A stretch of 64,000 nt of DNA from Bacillus massiliigorillae (GTDB lineage Bacteria; Bacillota; Bacilli; Bacillales; DSM-1321), in the NCBI RefSeq assembly GCF_000380245.2, contig NZ_HG428745.1, positions 84,607 to 148,606 of the forward strand, read 5' to 3'. The notes under the pieces were generated by a model, which did not search any database, was not told where the DNA came from, and worked only from the letters and a program-made list of their open reading frames with translations. A program made the translations under genes and the position numbers. Numbering within the stretch: the first letter of the stretch is position 1; each line of letters begins with the position of its first letter. This document shows positions 17,871-26,103 of the stretch, piece after piece.

Positions 17871-18872
17871 TTATAACCAATCGACTTTTGGTATGCGAAG
17901 ATTTTGAATAGGAACTTCATTTACTTCGTAAAAGTAACGCAAAAATTCTTCATGATGATGAGATTGTTCTAGCATTTCTTCCAAATTCTCTTCCAGCTTT
18001 CTTTGATCCCCCATCTTCCTCGAACTAAAATAGCTTTCAACAGCCTCTAAATAATGAACAGGAAAAAGTAATCTTGCATACAATAATCGCCAAGAAAATC
18101 CGCTCAATGGTAAATTACTTTGATATTCATTCATGAATTGTACCATAGTAGGTTGAAAGGTTTGTGGTAAACGATGATAATGTTGCCTAATCCATTCACC
18201 TATATCACGGCTTTGATGGTCAAATACCCAATCAAACGGGTTCTTAAGCAAGTATTCTCCGTTCCACATATCATTGTAAAAACGCTCATGACAAACTGTT
18301 CCAGCATCCAAATTAGTAGGATTTTCATCGATTTCACAATCAACCAAATATTGAATTGCATTTTCACCCAAGCCTACATAATAAGGAAAGGATTCAACAA
18401 ACAGCTTTTCAAAATCATTGATGGGATGAGCTTGTAGCTTTTCACGCCAAACCGCTTCAAGCGTATCAATTCGATTTTCCCAAAGCTCTTTCCACTTTCC
18501 TATACGATTACAAACCTTAATTGGTTCCGCAAAGGTACGTCCACGGCTATGGAACTTCGATAATTTACTACCCATTTTTATAGGTCGAGGTTCTTCGAGA
18601 AGTGTATTTTCCATTAATATAAATAGATTTCCTTCATTTTGGGACAAGTATGTATTCTCCCTCGACATTACGAAGCTGGATACATACTGATCACCTTGCT
18701 GCTGCATGAAATGAGACATCTTCAATCTTTCCATTAATTCGTCTTCATTAACTTCAGCAATGGGAACAATGGTAAATAAAGCATGCCCTGAAAAAAAACG
18801 CTGATATGCCCCCTCCATTCGTTGTCTTTCCATAGTCAATCCATAGTTCTCATAAATCACATCTTCCAGCAT
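17871..18872 (-). CDS. yutH: YutH, spore-coat-associated CotS-like kinase-fold protein
   Basis: 333-residue protein matching YutH of B. subtilis, a member of the CotS/aminoglycoside-phosphotransferase-fold group associated with spore coats. The region CHERFYNDMW and DWVFDHQSRDIGEW resembles the catalytic and metal-binding part of that fold, but the usual Brenner HxDxxxxN motif is degraded, so kinase activity is doubtful. As in B. subtilis it lies directly upstream of hom, here 87 bases before the hom promoter. Start ATG behind AAAGGGGAG. No clear terminator follows. Confidence 0.85.
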   Translation of the reverse strand: MLEDVIYENYGLTMERQRMEGAYQRFFSGHALFTIVPIAEVNEDELMERLKMSHFMQQQGDQYVSSFVMSRENTYLSQNEGNLFILMENTLLEEPRPIKMGSKLSKFHSRGRTFAEPIKVCNRIGKWKELWENRIDTLEAVWREKLQAHPINDFEKLFVESFPYYVGLGENAIQYLVDCEIDENPTNLDAGTVCHERFYNDMWNGEYLLKNPFDWVFDHQSRDIGEWIRQHYHRLPQTFQPTMVQFMNEYQSNLPLSGFSWRLLYARLLFPVHYLEAVESYFSSRKMGDQRKLEENLEEMLEQSHHHEEFLRYFYEVNEVPIQNLRIPKVDWL

Positions 18873-19021
18873 ATGAATACTCCCCTTTTTTTCTTTCGTG
18901 TAAAATACTTTTATTCGGATACTCTATAATATATATGTGCTTTTTAACCACTCTTTTCATATAAAGTGAAAGTTTAATCGGTCGGGTTTTATTCATCTTC
19001 CACCGATTATGAGAGAAAATT

Positions 19022-19052
19022 TTGACATACATATCAATCTTCACCATATATT
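19022..19052 (+). promoter_or_regulatory. Candidate promoter for yutG
   Basis: Consensus TTGACA at 19022-19027, followed after 17-19 bases by AT-rich CATATA/TATATT boxes. The -10 choice is uncertain. Confidence 0.35.
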
Positions 19053-19116
19053 TATAGTTACAAGGTACAAGAGTGAATGCATAACATACTAATAAAGAAG
19101 AAAAGGTGAGCTAATT

Positions 19117-19614
19117 ATGGACTCTAAACGAATTAATTTATCTGAACAAACCGCTCGCAAATGGTTAAAAGAAAGAGGCGTAACGACACAAGATATCGCT
19201 GAACTAGTTATGTATTTACAAAGCGCCTATCACGAAAATCTTTCCATAGATGAATGTCTTCATAATGTTGAAAGGGTATTATCAAAGCGAGAAGTACAAA
19301 ATGCTATTCTTACTGGAATTCAGCTTGATATGCTGGCAGAAAAAAAGATGCTAGAAGAACCTTTACAATCTATCATCTCAACAGATGAAGGACTATACGG
19401 CGTGGATGAAATATTAGCATTTTCAATTGTAAATGTATATGGCTCAATAGGCTTTACAAACTATGGCTTTATCGATAAACAAAAGCCTGGCATTTTACAA
19501 AAGCTTAATGATAAATCTTCAGGAGAATGTCATACATTCTTAGACGATATCGTAGGTGCAATTGCAGCTGCTGCCTCAAGTAGACTAGCTCATAGGGCAG
19601 TGAATGCAGAATGA
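19117..19614 (+). CDS. yutG: Phosphatidylglycerophosphatase A-like protein
   Basis: 165-residue protein of the PgpA-like family (YutG). The conserved segments SIVNVYGSIGFTNYGFIDK and TFLDDIVGAIAAAASS (the latter with the acidic pair) match the C-terminal core of PgpA. Unlike Gram-negative PgpA it lacks a set of clear transmembrane helices, so it is probably cytosolic or peripheral. The family dephosphorylates phosphatidylglycerophosphate; activity on this substrate in Bacillus is plausible but not shown by sequence. ATG behind AAAGGTGAG. Ends at a terminator shared with the aminotransferase gene. Confidence 0.85.
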   Translation: MDSKRINLSEQTARKWLKERGVTTQDIAELVMYLQSAYHENLSIDECLHNVERVLSKREVQNAILTGIQLDMLAEKKMLEEPLQSIISTDEGLYGVDEILAFSIVNVYGSIGFTNYGFIDKQKPGILQKLNDKSSGECHTFLDDIVGAIAAAASSRLAHRAVNAE

Positions 19615-19630
19615 ATAAGAAAAGCAACTC

Positions 19631-19666
19631 AAAAAGAACGGCAACTATTCAGCTGCCGTTCTTTTA
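19631..19666. terminator. Bidirectional intrinsic terminator
   Basis: 12-bp stem AAAAGAACGGCA / TGCCGTTCTTTT between convergent yutG and the aminotransferase gene. Confidence 0.9.
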
Positions 19667-19670
19667 TATT

Positions 19671-21005
19671 TTATTGAAAAACTTCCTCTTCAATTGCTTG
19701 GAAAGTCTCATCTAATATATCAATCATTTTTTCAATTTCTTGCTTCGTAATCACCAATGGAGGAGCAAATACAAGCGTATCTTGGTCAAATACAACGGCA
19801 CGTATAATTAATCCTCGTTTAGCTGCTTCATTCACAATTCTTGGTGCTAGCGGTGCATCAAAGCCTTCTCCTGTTTGTTGGTCCTTCACAATTTGAATAC
19901 CACCAATTAAGCCAAGCGCCCTTACATGCCCAATAATTTTGTGCTTACTTTGGAGTTTTTTGAAGCCTTTTAATAATTCTTCTCCTCTAAGCTTCGAATT
20001 TTCTACTAAATTTTCTCTCTCAATAATTTCGATGTTTTTTAAACCCACTGCACATGCCATTGCATGTCCACTATATGTGTATCCATGTAACAATGTATCT
20101 TTGGATAATGCGATGAAATCTTGATGAATTGGCTCAGACATAATGACACCACCAAGTTGTGCATATCCACTCGTAACACCTTTTGCAAAGCATAGCATAT
20201 CAGGTACTACCCCGAAATGTTCCATTCCAAAAAATGTTCCTGTACGTCCAAATCCAGTAATAACTTCATCTGCAATCATTAATATCCCATATTCGTCACA
20301 AATATCTCTTACTTCTTGGAAATACCCTTCAGGTGCAATATTAACACCACCTGCTCCTTGAACAGGCTCTGTAATAAAAGCTGCAATTGTTTCTGGCCCT
20401 TCCTTCTCAATTGTTTCACGAAGAGCAGCTGAAGACATTCCTTCTGTATAATAAAAATCAGGTGCATTTGAATTAGTGAAATCTCTAAATGGTTTTAAAC
20501 CAGTTGCACTAGTCGCTCCCATCGCTACACCATGATAAGATTTCGTTCTTGAAATTATTTTCTTTCGATTCGGCTGGCCTTTTAAAATCCAATAATGACG
20601 AGCTAATTTAAAGGCCGTATCATTCGATTCAGAACCACCAGATGTAAAGAACACCGCATTTAAATTTCCCGGTGCCAAAGAGGCGATCTTTGTCGCTAAG
20701 CGAATAGCTGGTTCATTACTATATGTAGAAAAACTAGATGTGAACGCTAATTTAGACATTTGCTGCTTCGCTGCTTCTCCTAATTCTTCTCTTCCATGTC
20801 CAACATTTACATTCCATAAAGATGACATACCGTCAATGACCGTTTTTCCATTCACATCTGTCAAATGAATTCCATTACCTTCAGTAAAGATAAAAGCAGG
20901 TCCATTCGCTTGTTGTTGTGAAATGGCAGTTGTTGGGTGGATAAAGTGCTTCTTATCTAATTCTGCTAGTTCTTGACCAACTGTTGATTCTTTTAACATG
21001 AACAA
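19671..21005 (-). CDS. Class III PLP-dependent aminotransferase
   Basis: 444-residue omega-type aminotransferase. The PLP lysine is in CFAKGVTSGYAQLGG (about residue 275); the cofactor phosphate loop is FFTSGGSESND, and ADEVITGFGRTG carries the aspartate that pairs with the pyridine nitrogen. The group includes beta-alanine/pyruvate, GABA and diaminopelargonate aminotransferases; sequence features do not settle the substrate. It could start at TTG 21005 (5 bases after AAGGAG) or ATG 20999 (11 bases). The yutG-yutF interval of B. subtilis lacks this gene, so it is a lineage-specific insertion, flanked upstream by repeat DNA. Confidence 0.88.
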   Translation of the reverse strand: MFMLKESTVGQELAELDKKHFIHPTTAISQQQANGPAFIFTEGNGIHLTDVNGKTVIDGMSSLWNVNVGHGREELGEAAKQQMSKLAFTSSFSTYSNEPAIRLATKIASLAPGNLNAVFFTSGGSESNDTAFKLARHYWILKGQPNRKKIISRTKSYHGVAMGATSATGLKPFRDFTNSNAPDFYYTEGMSSAALRETIEKEGPETIAAFITEPVQGAGGVNIAPEGYFQEVRDICDEYGILMIADEVITGFGRTGTFFGMEHFGVVPDMLCFAKGVTSGYAQLGGVIMSEPIHQDFIALSKDTLLHGYTYSGHAMACAVGLKNIEIIERENLVENSKLRGEELLKGFKKLQSKHKIIGHVRALGLIGGIQIVKDQQTGEGFDAPLAPRIVNEAAKRGLIIRAVVFDQDTLVFAPPLVITKQEIEKMIDILDETFQAIEEEVFQ

Positions 21006-21096
21006 TACATCTCCTTTAATATTGAATATTTAGAAAATTTAATATATAAACCTCCACATAGTGTAACATCTTTTACCAATTTTTTAAATACTATTA

Positions 21097-21398
21097 GAAA
21101 AGCGCAAGCGCCCGTTAAGCGATGTATAGATTGGAGCACTTCGACCGAGATAAAGGAAAAAACGAAATGTGAAGAACGCCCGTTTATCGGTGACAAGCAT
21201 AAGGCAAGCTGGCTAGAAGGTCGCTTTTAACCTTCTGGACTGATTGACTTATGACCTCGAGCCGATGGCGTTCAGAACTAGACAACACGAAGAGGCGGTA
21301 GCTGATTCGATGTTGACTTATCGTAGGGAGATGGGCGAAATCTACTAGTCGCTGGGCGCTGGAGCTAGACAATAAGAAAAACCGTCACCGGTCTTTTT
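21097..21398. repeat. Dispersed 302-bp palindromic repeat, full form
   Basis: Near twin of the element at 25147-25448, same length, differing mainly at the left end and by scattered substitutions. Outer ends pair (AGCGCCCG near the start; GTCGCTGGGCGCT near the end). An inner module of about 130 bp, absent from the copy at 6361, has its own nested hairpins, for example AGAAGGT / ACCTTCT. It ends in a C-G-rich hairpin CCGTCACCGG and TTTTT. No gene is visible in 21006-21712. Confidence 0.85.
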
Positions 21399-21424
21399 GA
21401 TTGTTATTTATTCTCCTTGATTTA

Positions 21425-21572
21425 CTCCCAATCAAAAACGAGCGACGCGGAAATAAAGAAATGCTGAGGCGACCCGTTTAGCCCCGACAAGCATAAGACA
21501 AATTGCTTAAGAAATATGCTATTCATTGAGATGGCTTATGAGTCGAGGGGCTGGTTGCTGAAGCTAGACAAC
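21425..21572. repeat. Related repeat module, second type
   Basis: Has the same plan as the inner module of the 302-bp element (CCGTTTAGCC, GACAAGCATAAG, then CTTATGAGTCGAGGGGC and AGCTAGACAAC) but diverged. CATAAG and CTTATG arms can pair. It lies between the 302-bp copy and the tail module at 21577. Confidence 0.7.
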
Positions 21573-21576
21573 ATGT

Positions 21577-21664
21577 ATAAAACGAGCTATTCTTGAAAAC
21601 CCGATTTTGGACTTCAAAACAGAATGGCTTATTTCCGAGCATGGCAGGTGTAAAGTTAGACACC
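21577..21664. repeat. Dispersed repeat, tail module
   Basis: Contains TTCTTGAAAACCCG and ATTTCCGAGCATGGCAGGTG, ending GTTAGACACC; a close copy is at 25508-25594 and a partial one at 14318. It can form a long imperfect hairpin. Confidence 0.75.
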
Positions 21665-21712
21665 AAAAAAAATGGCGTGACGATTGGTAATTCGCCACGC
21701 TATGTATACACA

Positions 21713-22489
21713 TTATTCAAATTTCCAATTATCTAATGAAGAAATAACATGCGTTGGTTGCTGCTCATAATTTTTCAGTAATTCAGGCGTTGTTACACCT
21801 GTATGGACAAGCAATGTATCTAAACCTGCATTCATACCTGCAAGAATATCCGTATCATAATTGTCACCAACCATCAACGTATCTTCTTTAGCTACACCTA
21901 ATACTTCTAATGCTTGTTCCATAATAATACTTTCAGGCTTACCAATAAAAATTGGCTGCACACCTGTAGAAACTGTAACAACAGAAGTTAGTGATCCATT
22001 ACCAGGCAATAAGCCTCTTTCGGTTGGAATAGCAATATCACCATTTGTTGAAATAAATGTTGCTCCACTTCTGACACCTAAACACGCATTTGTTAATTTA
22101 TCATAATTAATCTCACGGTCAATTCCCATTACAACAAAATCTGGATTTTCCTCAACAAATGTAAAGCCCTTATCCTTCAGAGCTGTTTTAATTCCTTCTT
22201 CTCCAATCACATACACAGATGCATTTGGATTCAGATGATATATATAATTAGCTGTCGCTTGACTTGTCGTAAATACCTGCTCTTCAGTAGCTGGAATATC
22301 GAATTTTTGAAGCTTAGCTGCAACCTGTGCGGGTGTTCTAGAAGAATTATTCGTTACAAATAAGTAAGGTAAATTTCGTTTTTGTAATTCGTAAACAAAT
22401 TGTCCCGCTTCTTCTATTTTCTCCGTACCTCTATACATCGTTCCATCCAAATCTATTAAAAAGCCTTTGTATTGTTTCAAAGAATTCAC
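21713..22489 (-). CDS. yutF: HAD-superfamily phosphatase, NagD-like
   Basis: 258-residue HAD phosphatase of class IIA (YutF). Motif I is FLIDLDGTMYRG (nucleophile Asp14), motif II TNNSSRTP near residue 46, Lys in FIGKPES, and motif III/IV GDNYDTDILAG near residue 205. The C2 cap sits between motifs II and III. Members dephosphorylate small phosphorylated metabolites such as nucleotides or sugar phosphates; substrate unknown. Cytosolic. The gene follows repeat DNA on its 3' side and is in the standard Bacillus order yutG-yutF-yutE. Confidence 0.9.
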   Translation of the reverse strand: MNSLKQYKGFLIDLDGTMYRGTEKIEEAGQFVYELQKRNLPYLFVTNNSSRTPAQVAAKLQKFDIPATEEQVFTTSQATANYIYHLNPNASVYVIGEEGIKTALKDKGFTFVEENPDFVVMGIDREINYDKLTNACLGVRSGATFISTNGDIAIPTERGLLPGNGSLTSVVTVSTGVQPIFIGKPESIIMEQALEVLGVAKEDTLMVGDNYDTDILAGMNAGLDTLLVHTGVTTPELLKNYEQQPTHVISSLDNWKFE

Positions 22490-22580
22490 TCCTATATGTT
22501 CAAACTACTTTAGAATGCTGTATCCAATCAATACTGTAACATAGGAAAATTATTAGTGCAAAAGAGCTTTGAGGTCATAC

Positions 22581-22608
22581 AAAAAGCCACTCTATTAAAT
22601 AGAGTAGC
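22581..22608 (-). terminator. Intrinsic terminator overlapping the acetyltransferase stop
   Basis: Minus strand: AGCTACTCTATT pairs with AATAGAGTGGCT, then TTTTTG. The upstream arm encodes the last residues and stop of the GNAT gene. Confidence 0.8.
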
Positions 22609-23038
22609 TAAACCAATCACCTTTTGCTCCACCAACTTTATCATAAAATCTCTGTGCTCGATGATTATCAGTAGCTGTAATCCATGACATATAGGCATAT
22701 CCATTTTCTTTCGTATAATTTTCAGCACTTGCAAACAACTGTTGAGCTACACCCGTTCCTCTCTCCTGCTCCACAGCAAAGAGGTCGTTCATTACAGCAA
22801 TTTTACTAGCCTTCGTTGTACTATATGTAAAATATAAAGTAACGAAACCAACAAGTTGCCCATCTCTCTCTGCCACATATTGAAGACCTTCTTTTCCTTC
22901 TAATAGCATATGGATTATTGCATGTACATCCTCAACTGGAGGACTTGGACGTTTATAGAAGTCCACAATATATTGATACATAAGATCCGTTAACTGAGGT
23001 ATATCATTTTCGCTTGAGCGTCTAATAACTAATGTCAA
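22595..23038 (-). CDS. GNAT-family N-acetyltransferase
   Basis: 147-residue GNAT acetyltransferase. The acetyl-CoA binding segment is VEQERGTGVAQQLFASAE (motif A, R/QxxGxG/A type, here ERGTGV), preceded by the beta strand of LVGFVTLYFTYS and followed by the motif B region TDNHRAQRFYDKVGG. Substrate unknown. TTG 23038 is taken as start because it is 8 bases after AAAGGAG; the longer GTG at 23047 lies inside that site. A terminator overlaps the stop codon, so the gene is monocistronic. Confidence 0.88.
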   Translation of the reverse strand: MTLVIRRSSENDIPQLTDLMYQYIVDFYKRPSPPVEDVHAIIHMLLEGKEGLQYVAERDGQLVGFVTLYFTYSTTKASKIAVMNDLFAVEQERGTGVAQQLFASAENYTKENGYAYMSWITATDNHRAQRFYDKVGGAKGDWFSYSI

Positions 23039-23132
23039 AACAGCCACTCCTTTAATAGAATTTTCAGTAAATTATATATCCATATTTGTACAATTTCAAG
23101 AAAAATATAACATTTTATTTTTTTACACAACT

Positions 23133-23175
23133 AAAAAAAAATGTCCGAAAAGAAATGAACAATCACTTTTCGGAC
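23133..23175 (-). terminator. Intrinsic terminator after yutE
   Basis: Stem GTCCGAAAAG / CTTTTCGGAC followed on the minus strand by a run of nine T. Confidence 0.9.
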
Positions 23176-23194
23176 ACCCCTTATGTATCAATTA

Positions 23195-23632
23195 TTAGTT
23201 GATAAATGCTGAAACTGGACCTAATTCATTCTCTAAGTACTGTCTAACAGCAGTTGGGAATTGCAAGAACGCCGCAATATTTTGAGTAAATGTTGCTTGC
23301 AAAGCATTGTAATCGACATCTAAATAATCTTGCACAATATTTTTTCGTAATGGTAAAACATTCTTAAATTGTTGCTCCATTTCTTTTGAGATTACCTTCT
23401 CATCAAGTAAAATATCAACAATATCCTCATAACTGCCTGGATCTCTCATAATAAAACCATCAATGATTGCATTACTTACGTCTAACACACAATCTGTCAT
23501 TACGTGAATAATTCTTTCAAGAGATAATTGACCTAGATTACCTTCCCACTGCTTTGTTTCTTGATAAAGCTTACTATTTTTCTCTAAGTAAATAAGATTT
23601 TGTTCGATTTTTTGTCGGTCAACGAAGTACAT
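23195..23632 (-). CDS. yutE: YutE, HEPN/HepT-like protein (DUF86)
   Basis: 145-residue all-helical protein of the YutE/DUF86 group, related to the HepT toxins of HepT-MntA pairs. The segment LERIIHVMTDCVLDVSNAIID and DIVDILLDEKVIS are characteristic of YutE. The HEPN active site normally reads Rx4-6H; here the equivalent stretch is LRKNIVQDYL, where Gln stands in the histidine position, so RNase activity is doubtful. No nucleotidyltransferase (MNT) partner is adjacent. ATG 23632 is 7 bases after AAAGGAAGAA; the longer ATG at 23650 overlaps that site. Monocistronic. Confidence 0.85.
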   Translation of the reverse strand: MYFVDRQKIEQNLIYLEKNSKLYQETKQWEGNLGQLSLERIIHVMTDCVLDVSNAIIDGFIMRDPGSYEDIVDILLDEKVISKEMEQQFKNVLPLRKNIVQDYLDVDYNALQATFTQNIAAFLQFPTAVRQYLENELGPVSAFIN

Positions 23633-23895
23633 ACTATTTCTTCCTTTCATAAATGCTTCTATAATTTGCGTACAGTACAGATTTAATTATTACTTATTAA
23701 ATATTCCTTATTATTTGATAGTATCATAGCTTCTCATTCACTATCAATTCATACAAGTTTGATTTGTCCGCAATCTACAAACGCTTCCATTTTTATGTTC
23801 AAGAAAAATTCTAAGATGTTTGTGATGACCTAAACAAAAACATCAAAAGTCTGTTAGAATAGTTGATGGAATTCGATGAATTGGAGGAATTATTT

Positions 23896-24864
23896 TTGGA
23901 ACGTGAATTAGCATTGGAAATTGTTCGAGTTACAGAGGCAGCAGCACTTGCATCCGCACAGTGGATGGGAAGAGGAAAGAAGAACGAAGCAGATAATGCT
24001 GCGACAACAGCTATGCGTAAAATGTTTGATTCAGTTAACATGGAAGGAACCGTTGTAATCGGTGAAGGAGAACTTGATGAAGCTCCTATGCTATATATCG
24101 GTGAAAAACTAGGAACTGGTCAGGGTCCAAAAGTTGATATTGCTGTAGACCCACTTGAAGGTACTACAATTGTTGCAAAAGGAAACAGTAACGCAATGGC
24201 AGTTATTGCTGTAGCAGACAAAGGAACTCTGCTTCATGCTCCAGATATGTATATGGAAAAAATCGCAGTAGGACCTAATGCTGCTGGTTTAGTACATTTA
24301 GATGATCCAATCGAAACAACAATTGATATAGTTGCAAAAGCAAATAATAAACGTGTTCAAGATTTATGTGTTATTGTACAAGAAAGAGACCGCCATCAAG
24401 ATATAATTGATCGTATTCGAGCAAAGGGTGCAAGAGTTAACTTGTTCCAAGATGGAGACGTAAGTGCTGCAATTGCAACATCATTTCCCTCTACAGGAAT
24501 AGACTTATTCATCGGTATTGGTGGAGCTCCAGAAGGTGTTATTTCTGCAGCAGCCATTAAATGCCTAGGTGGAGATATGCAAGCAAGACTTATTCCTCAT
24601 ACGAAAGAAGAAGAAGAACGTTGTATTGAAATGGGACTAAAAAACCCAAGACAACTATTAACGTTAAATGACTTAGTATGCGGGGAAGATGCTATCTTTG
24701 CAGCTACTGGTGTTTCAAACGGAGACTTATTAGCAGGCGTACGTTTCTTAGGCGGAGATTTAGTTGAAACAGATTCAATTGTAATGCGAAGTAAAACAAA
24801 AACTGTGCGATTCGTAAAAGCACATCATCATTTAAGTCATAAGCCGCATCTTGTTTTTGTATAA
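23896..24864 (+). CDS. glpX: Class II fructose-1,6-bisphosphatase
   Basis: 322-residue GlpX-type phosphatase of gluconeogenesis, hydrolysing fructose 1,6-bisphosphate with Mn or Mg. Motifs include GEGELDEAPMLYIGE (metal site), DPLEGTT (substrate phosphate/metal), and GIGGAPEGVISAAA. The TTG at 23896, 7 bases after GGAGGA, is chosen because it gives the usual GlpX N-terminus (MERELALEIVRVTEAAA); upstream in-frame codons lie before the ribosome site. Only 11 bases separate it from the DUF3055 gene, so they are probably cotranscribed. Confidence 0.95.
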   Translation: MERELALEIVRVTEAAALASAQWMGRGKKNEADNAATTAMRKMFDSVNMEGTVVIGEGELDEAPMLYIGEKLGTGQGPKVDIAVDPLEGTTIVAKGNSNAMAVIAVADKGTLLHAPDMYMEKIAVGPNAAGLVHLDDPIETTIDIVAKANNKRVQDLCVIVQERDRHQDIIDRIRAKGARVNLFQDGDVSAAIATSFPSTGIDLFIGIGGAPEGVISAAAIKCLGGDMQARLIPHTKEEEERCIEMGLKNPRQLLTLNDLVCGEDAIFAATGVSNGDLLAGVRFLGGDLVETDSIVMRSKTKTVRFVKAHHHLSHKPHLVFV

Positions 24865-24875
24865 GGGGGATTTGT

Positions 24876-25142
24876 GTGGAAGAACGCTTTTATTTATACG
24901 ACGATAAGGAACAAACAACAACTCGATTTGTCAGCTTTGTGGGAGAAAGTGAACGATTTGATTTAGCCATCACATCATCTGAACGATTCTATGGAAAACA
25001 GCTTGTGCTCAATATGCAAAGCAATCGCTTCGCCATTATTGGACCAGATGATTTAGAAGAAGAAGGTTACCTTGAGCATGTATATAATCTCTCGGAAAGC
25101 CTGGCAGAAGAACTAAAGAGTTTTCTTTCAGATATTATCTGA
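24876..25142 (+). CDS. DUF3055 family small protein
   Basis: 88-residue protein recognised as the DUF3055 family of Bacillales (start MEERFYLYDDKEQTTTRFVSF). Predicted mixed alpha/beta, acidic, no signal or membrane segment; function unknown. GTG start at 24876 behind AAGGGGGA, 11 bases after the glpX stop. The association with glpX suggests joint expression but not a defined role. The 302-bp repeat begins four bases after its stop codon. Confidence 0.85.
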   Translation: MEERFYLYDDKEQTTTRFVSFVGESERFDLAITSSERFYGKQLVLNMQSNRFAIIGPDDLEEEGYLEHVYNLSESLAEELKSFLSDII

Positions 25143-25146
25143 CTAA

Positions 25147-25448
25147 GAAAAGCGCAAGCGCCCGTTTTGCGACATATAGATTGGAGCACTCTTCTTTCGA
25201 TAAAGGAAAAACCGAAATGTGGAGAACGCCCGTTTATCGGTGACAAGCATAAGGAAAGCTGGCTAGAAGGTCGCTTTTAACCTTCTGGACTGATTGACTT
25301 ATGACCTCGAGCCGATGGCGTTCGGAACTAGACAATACGAAGAGGCGGTAGCTGATTCGATGTTGACTTATCGTAGAGAGATGGGCAAAATCTACTAGTC
25401 ACTGGGTGCTGGAGCTAGACTATAAGAAAAACCGTCACCGGTCTTTTT
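25147..25448. repeat. Dispersed 302-bp palindromic repeat, full form
   Basis: Second full-length copy, same length as 21097-21398. It contains the nested inner module and ends in the CCGTCACCGG hairpin and T run, which may act as terminator for glpX-DUF3055. No gene is visible in 25143-25671. Confidence 0.85.
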
Positions 25449-25507
25449 CGAGTAATGCCTACGCTCCTTGATTTACTCCGAAACGAAAAAGAGCTATGCG
25501 GCAGAAA

Positions 25508-25594
25508 TAAGACGAGCTGTTCTTGAAAACCCGCTCTTGGTTTTCCAAACAGGTTGGCTTATTTCCGAGCATAGCAGGTGTAAGGTTAGACACC
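25508..25594. repeat. Dispersed repeat, tail module
   Basis: Close copy of 21577-21664. Arms around TTGAAAACCCG and GGTTTTCCAA can fold back. It follows the 302-bp element after a spacer, in the same order and orientation as at 21.1-21.7 kb. Confidence 0.75.
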
Positions 25595-25626
25595 GCGAAA
25601 AATATATACATTCTTATCTTGATAAA

Positions 25627-25679
25627 AATGAGGCATGTCAAAAGTGGTTGCAAATCACTTTTGACACAGCCTCATTTTT
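25627..25679 (-). terminator. Intrinsic terminator after yutD
   Basis: Long stem: AATGAGGCTGTGTCAAAAGTG pairs with the complementary arm at the low-coordinate end; the yutD stop lies inside the first arm. Arms about 25627-25646 and 25657-25679. Confidence 0.85.
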
Positions 25680-25956
25680 TATCACTCTTCAGTCTCTTTA
25701 CTACAAAGTATGGACAACCAAAATTACAAAATTCATATAAATATTCAGATAACGTACTTATTTTTGTATCAAAGGAAGCTTTTTGATTTTGATCCTCAAA
25801 AAAACCTCGTAACCTTAATTGACCGTATCCCCAATCACCTACAACGAAATCGTATTTATTGAGAATATCACTATAACGCGCCTTAAACGCTTCTTCGTTA
25901 AACCCGTTACGGAAGTCTTCAACCACTTCATATTGAAGATTATTGATTGTTACCAT
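25672..25956 (-). CDS. yutD: YutD family protein (DUF1027)
   Basis: 94-residue cytosolic protein of the YutD family. The central motif DFVVGDWGYGQLRLRGFF and the Cys pair in FCNFGCPYFVVKR are family hallmarks. Function unknown; in bacilli it is regularly located next to lipA, as here. Start ATG behind GAGGTGAGAA. The stop codon lies inside a strong terminator. Confidence 0.88.
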   Translation of the reverse strand: MVTINNLQYEVVEDFRNGFNEEAFKARYSDILNKYDFVVGDWGYGQLRLRGFFEDQNQKASFDTKISTLSEYLYEFCNFGCPYFVVKRLKSDKK

Positions 25957-26023
25957 TTTCTCACCTCGAACTCCATTCCTTGCTTCATTATACCCTATGT
26001 ACGATTATTTCTAAAAGAAAAAA

Positions 26024-26075
26024 AGAAAAGGCTGTCCGAAAAGTGAAATTATCACTTTTCAGACAGCCTCATTCT
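26024..26075 (-). terminator. Intrinsic terminator after lipA
   Basis: 18-bp stem AGGCTGTCCGAAAAGTGA / TCACTTTTCAGACAGCCT (26029-26046, 26052-26069) with T-rich 3' flank on the minus strand. Confidence 0.9.
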
Positions 26076-26103
26076 TTTTCATTGTAGCTTCTATATCAAC
26101 TTA

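Noticed and set aside
23195..23632. HepT-MntA toxin-antitoxin system
   Set aside because: No MNT-type nucleotidyltransferase gene is adjacent, the active-site histidine is not in place, and YutE is a conserved single gene in this region of Bacillus.
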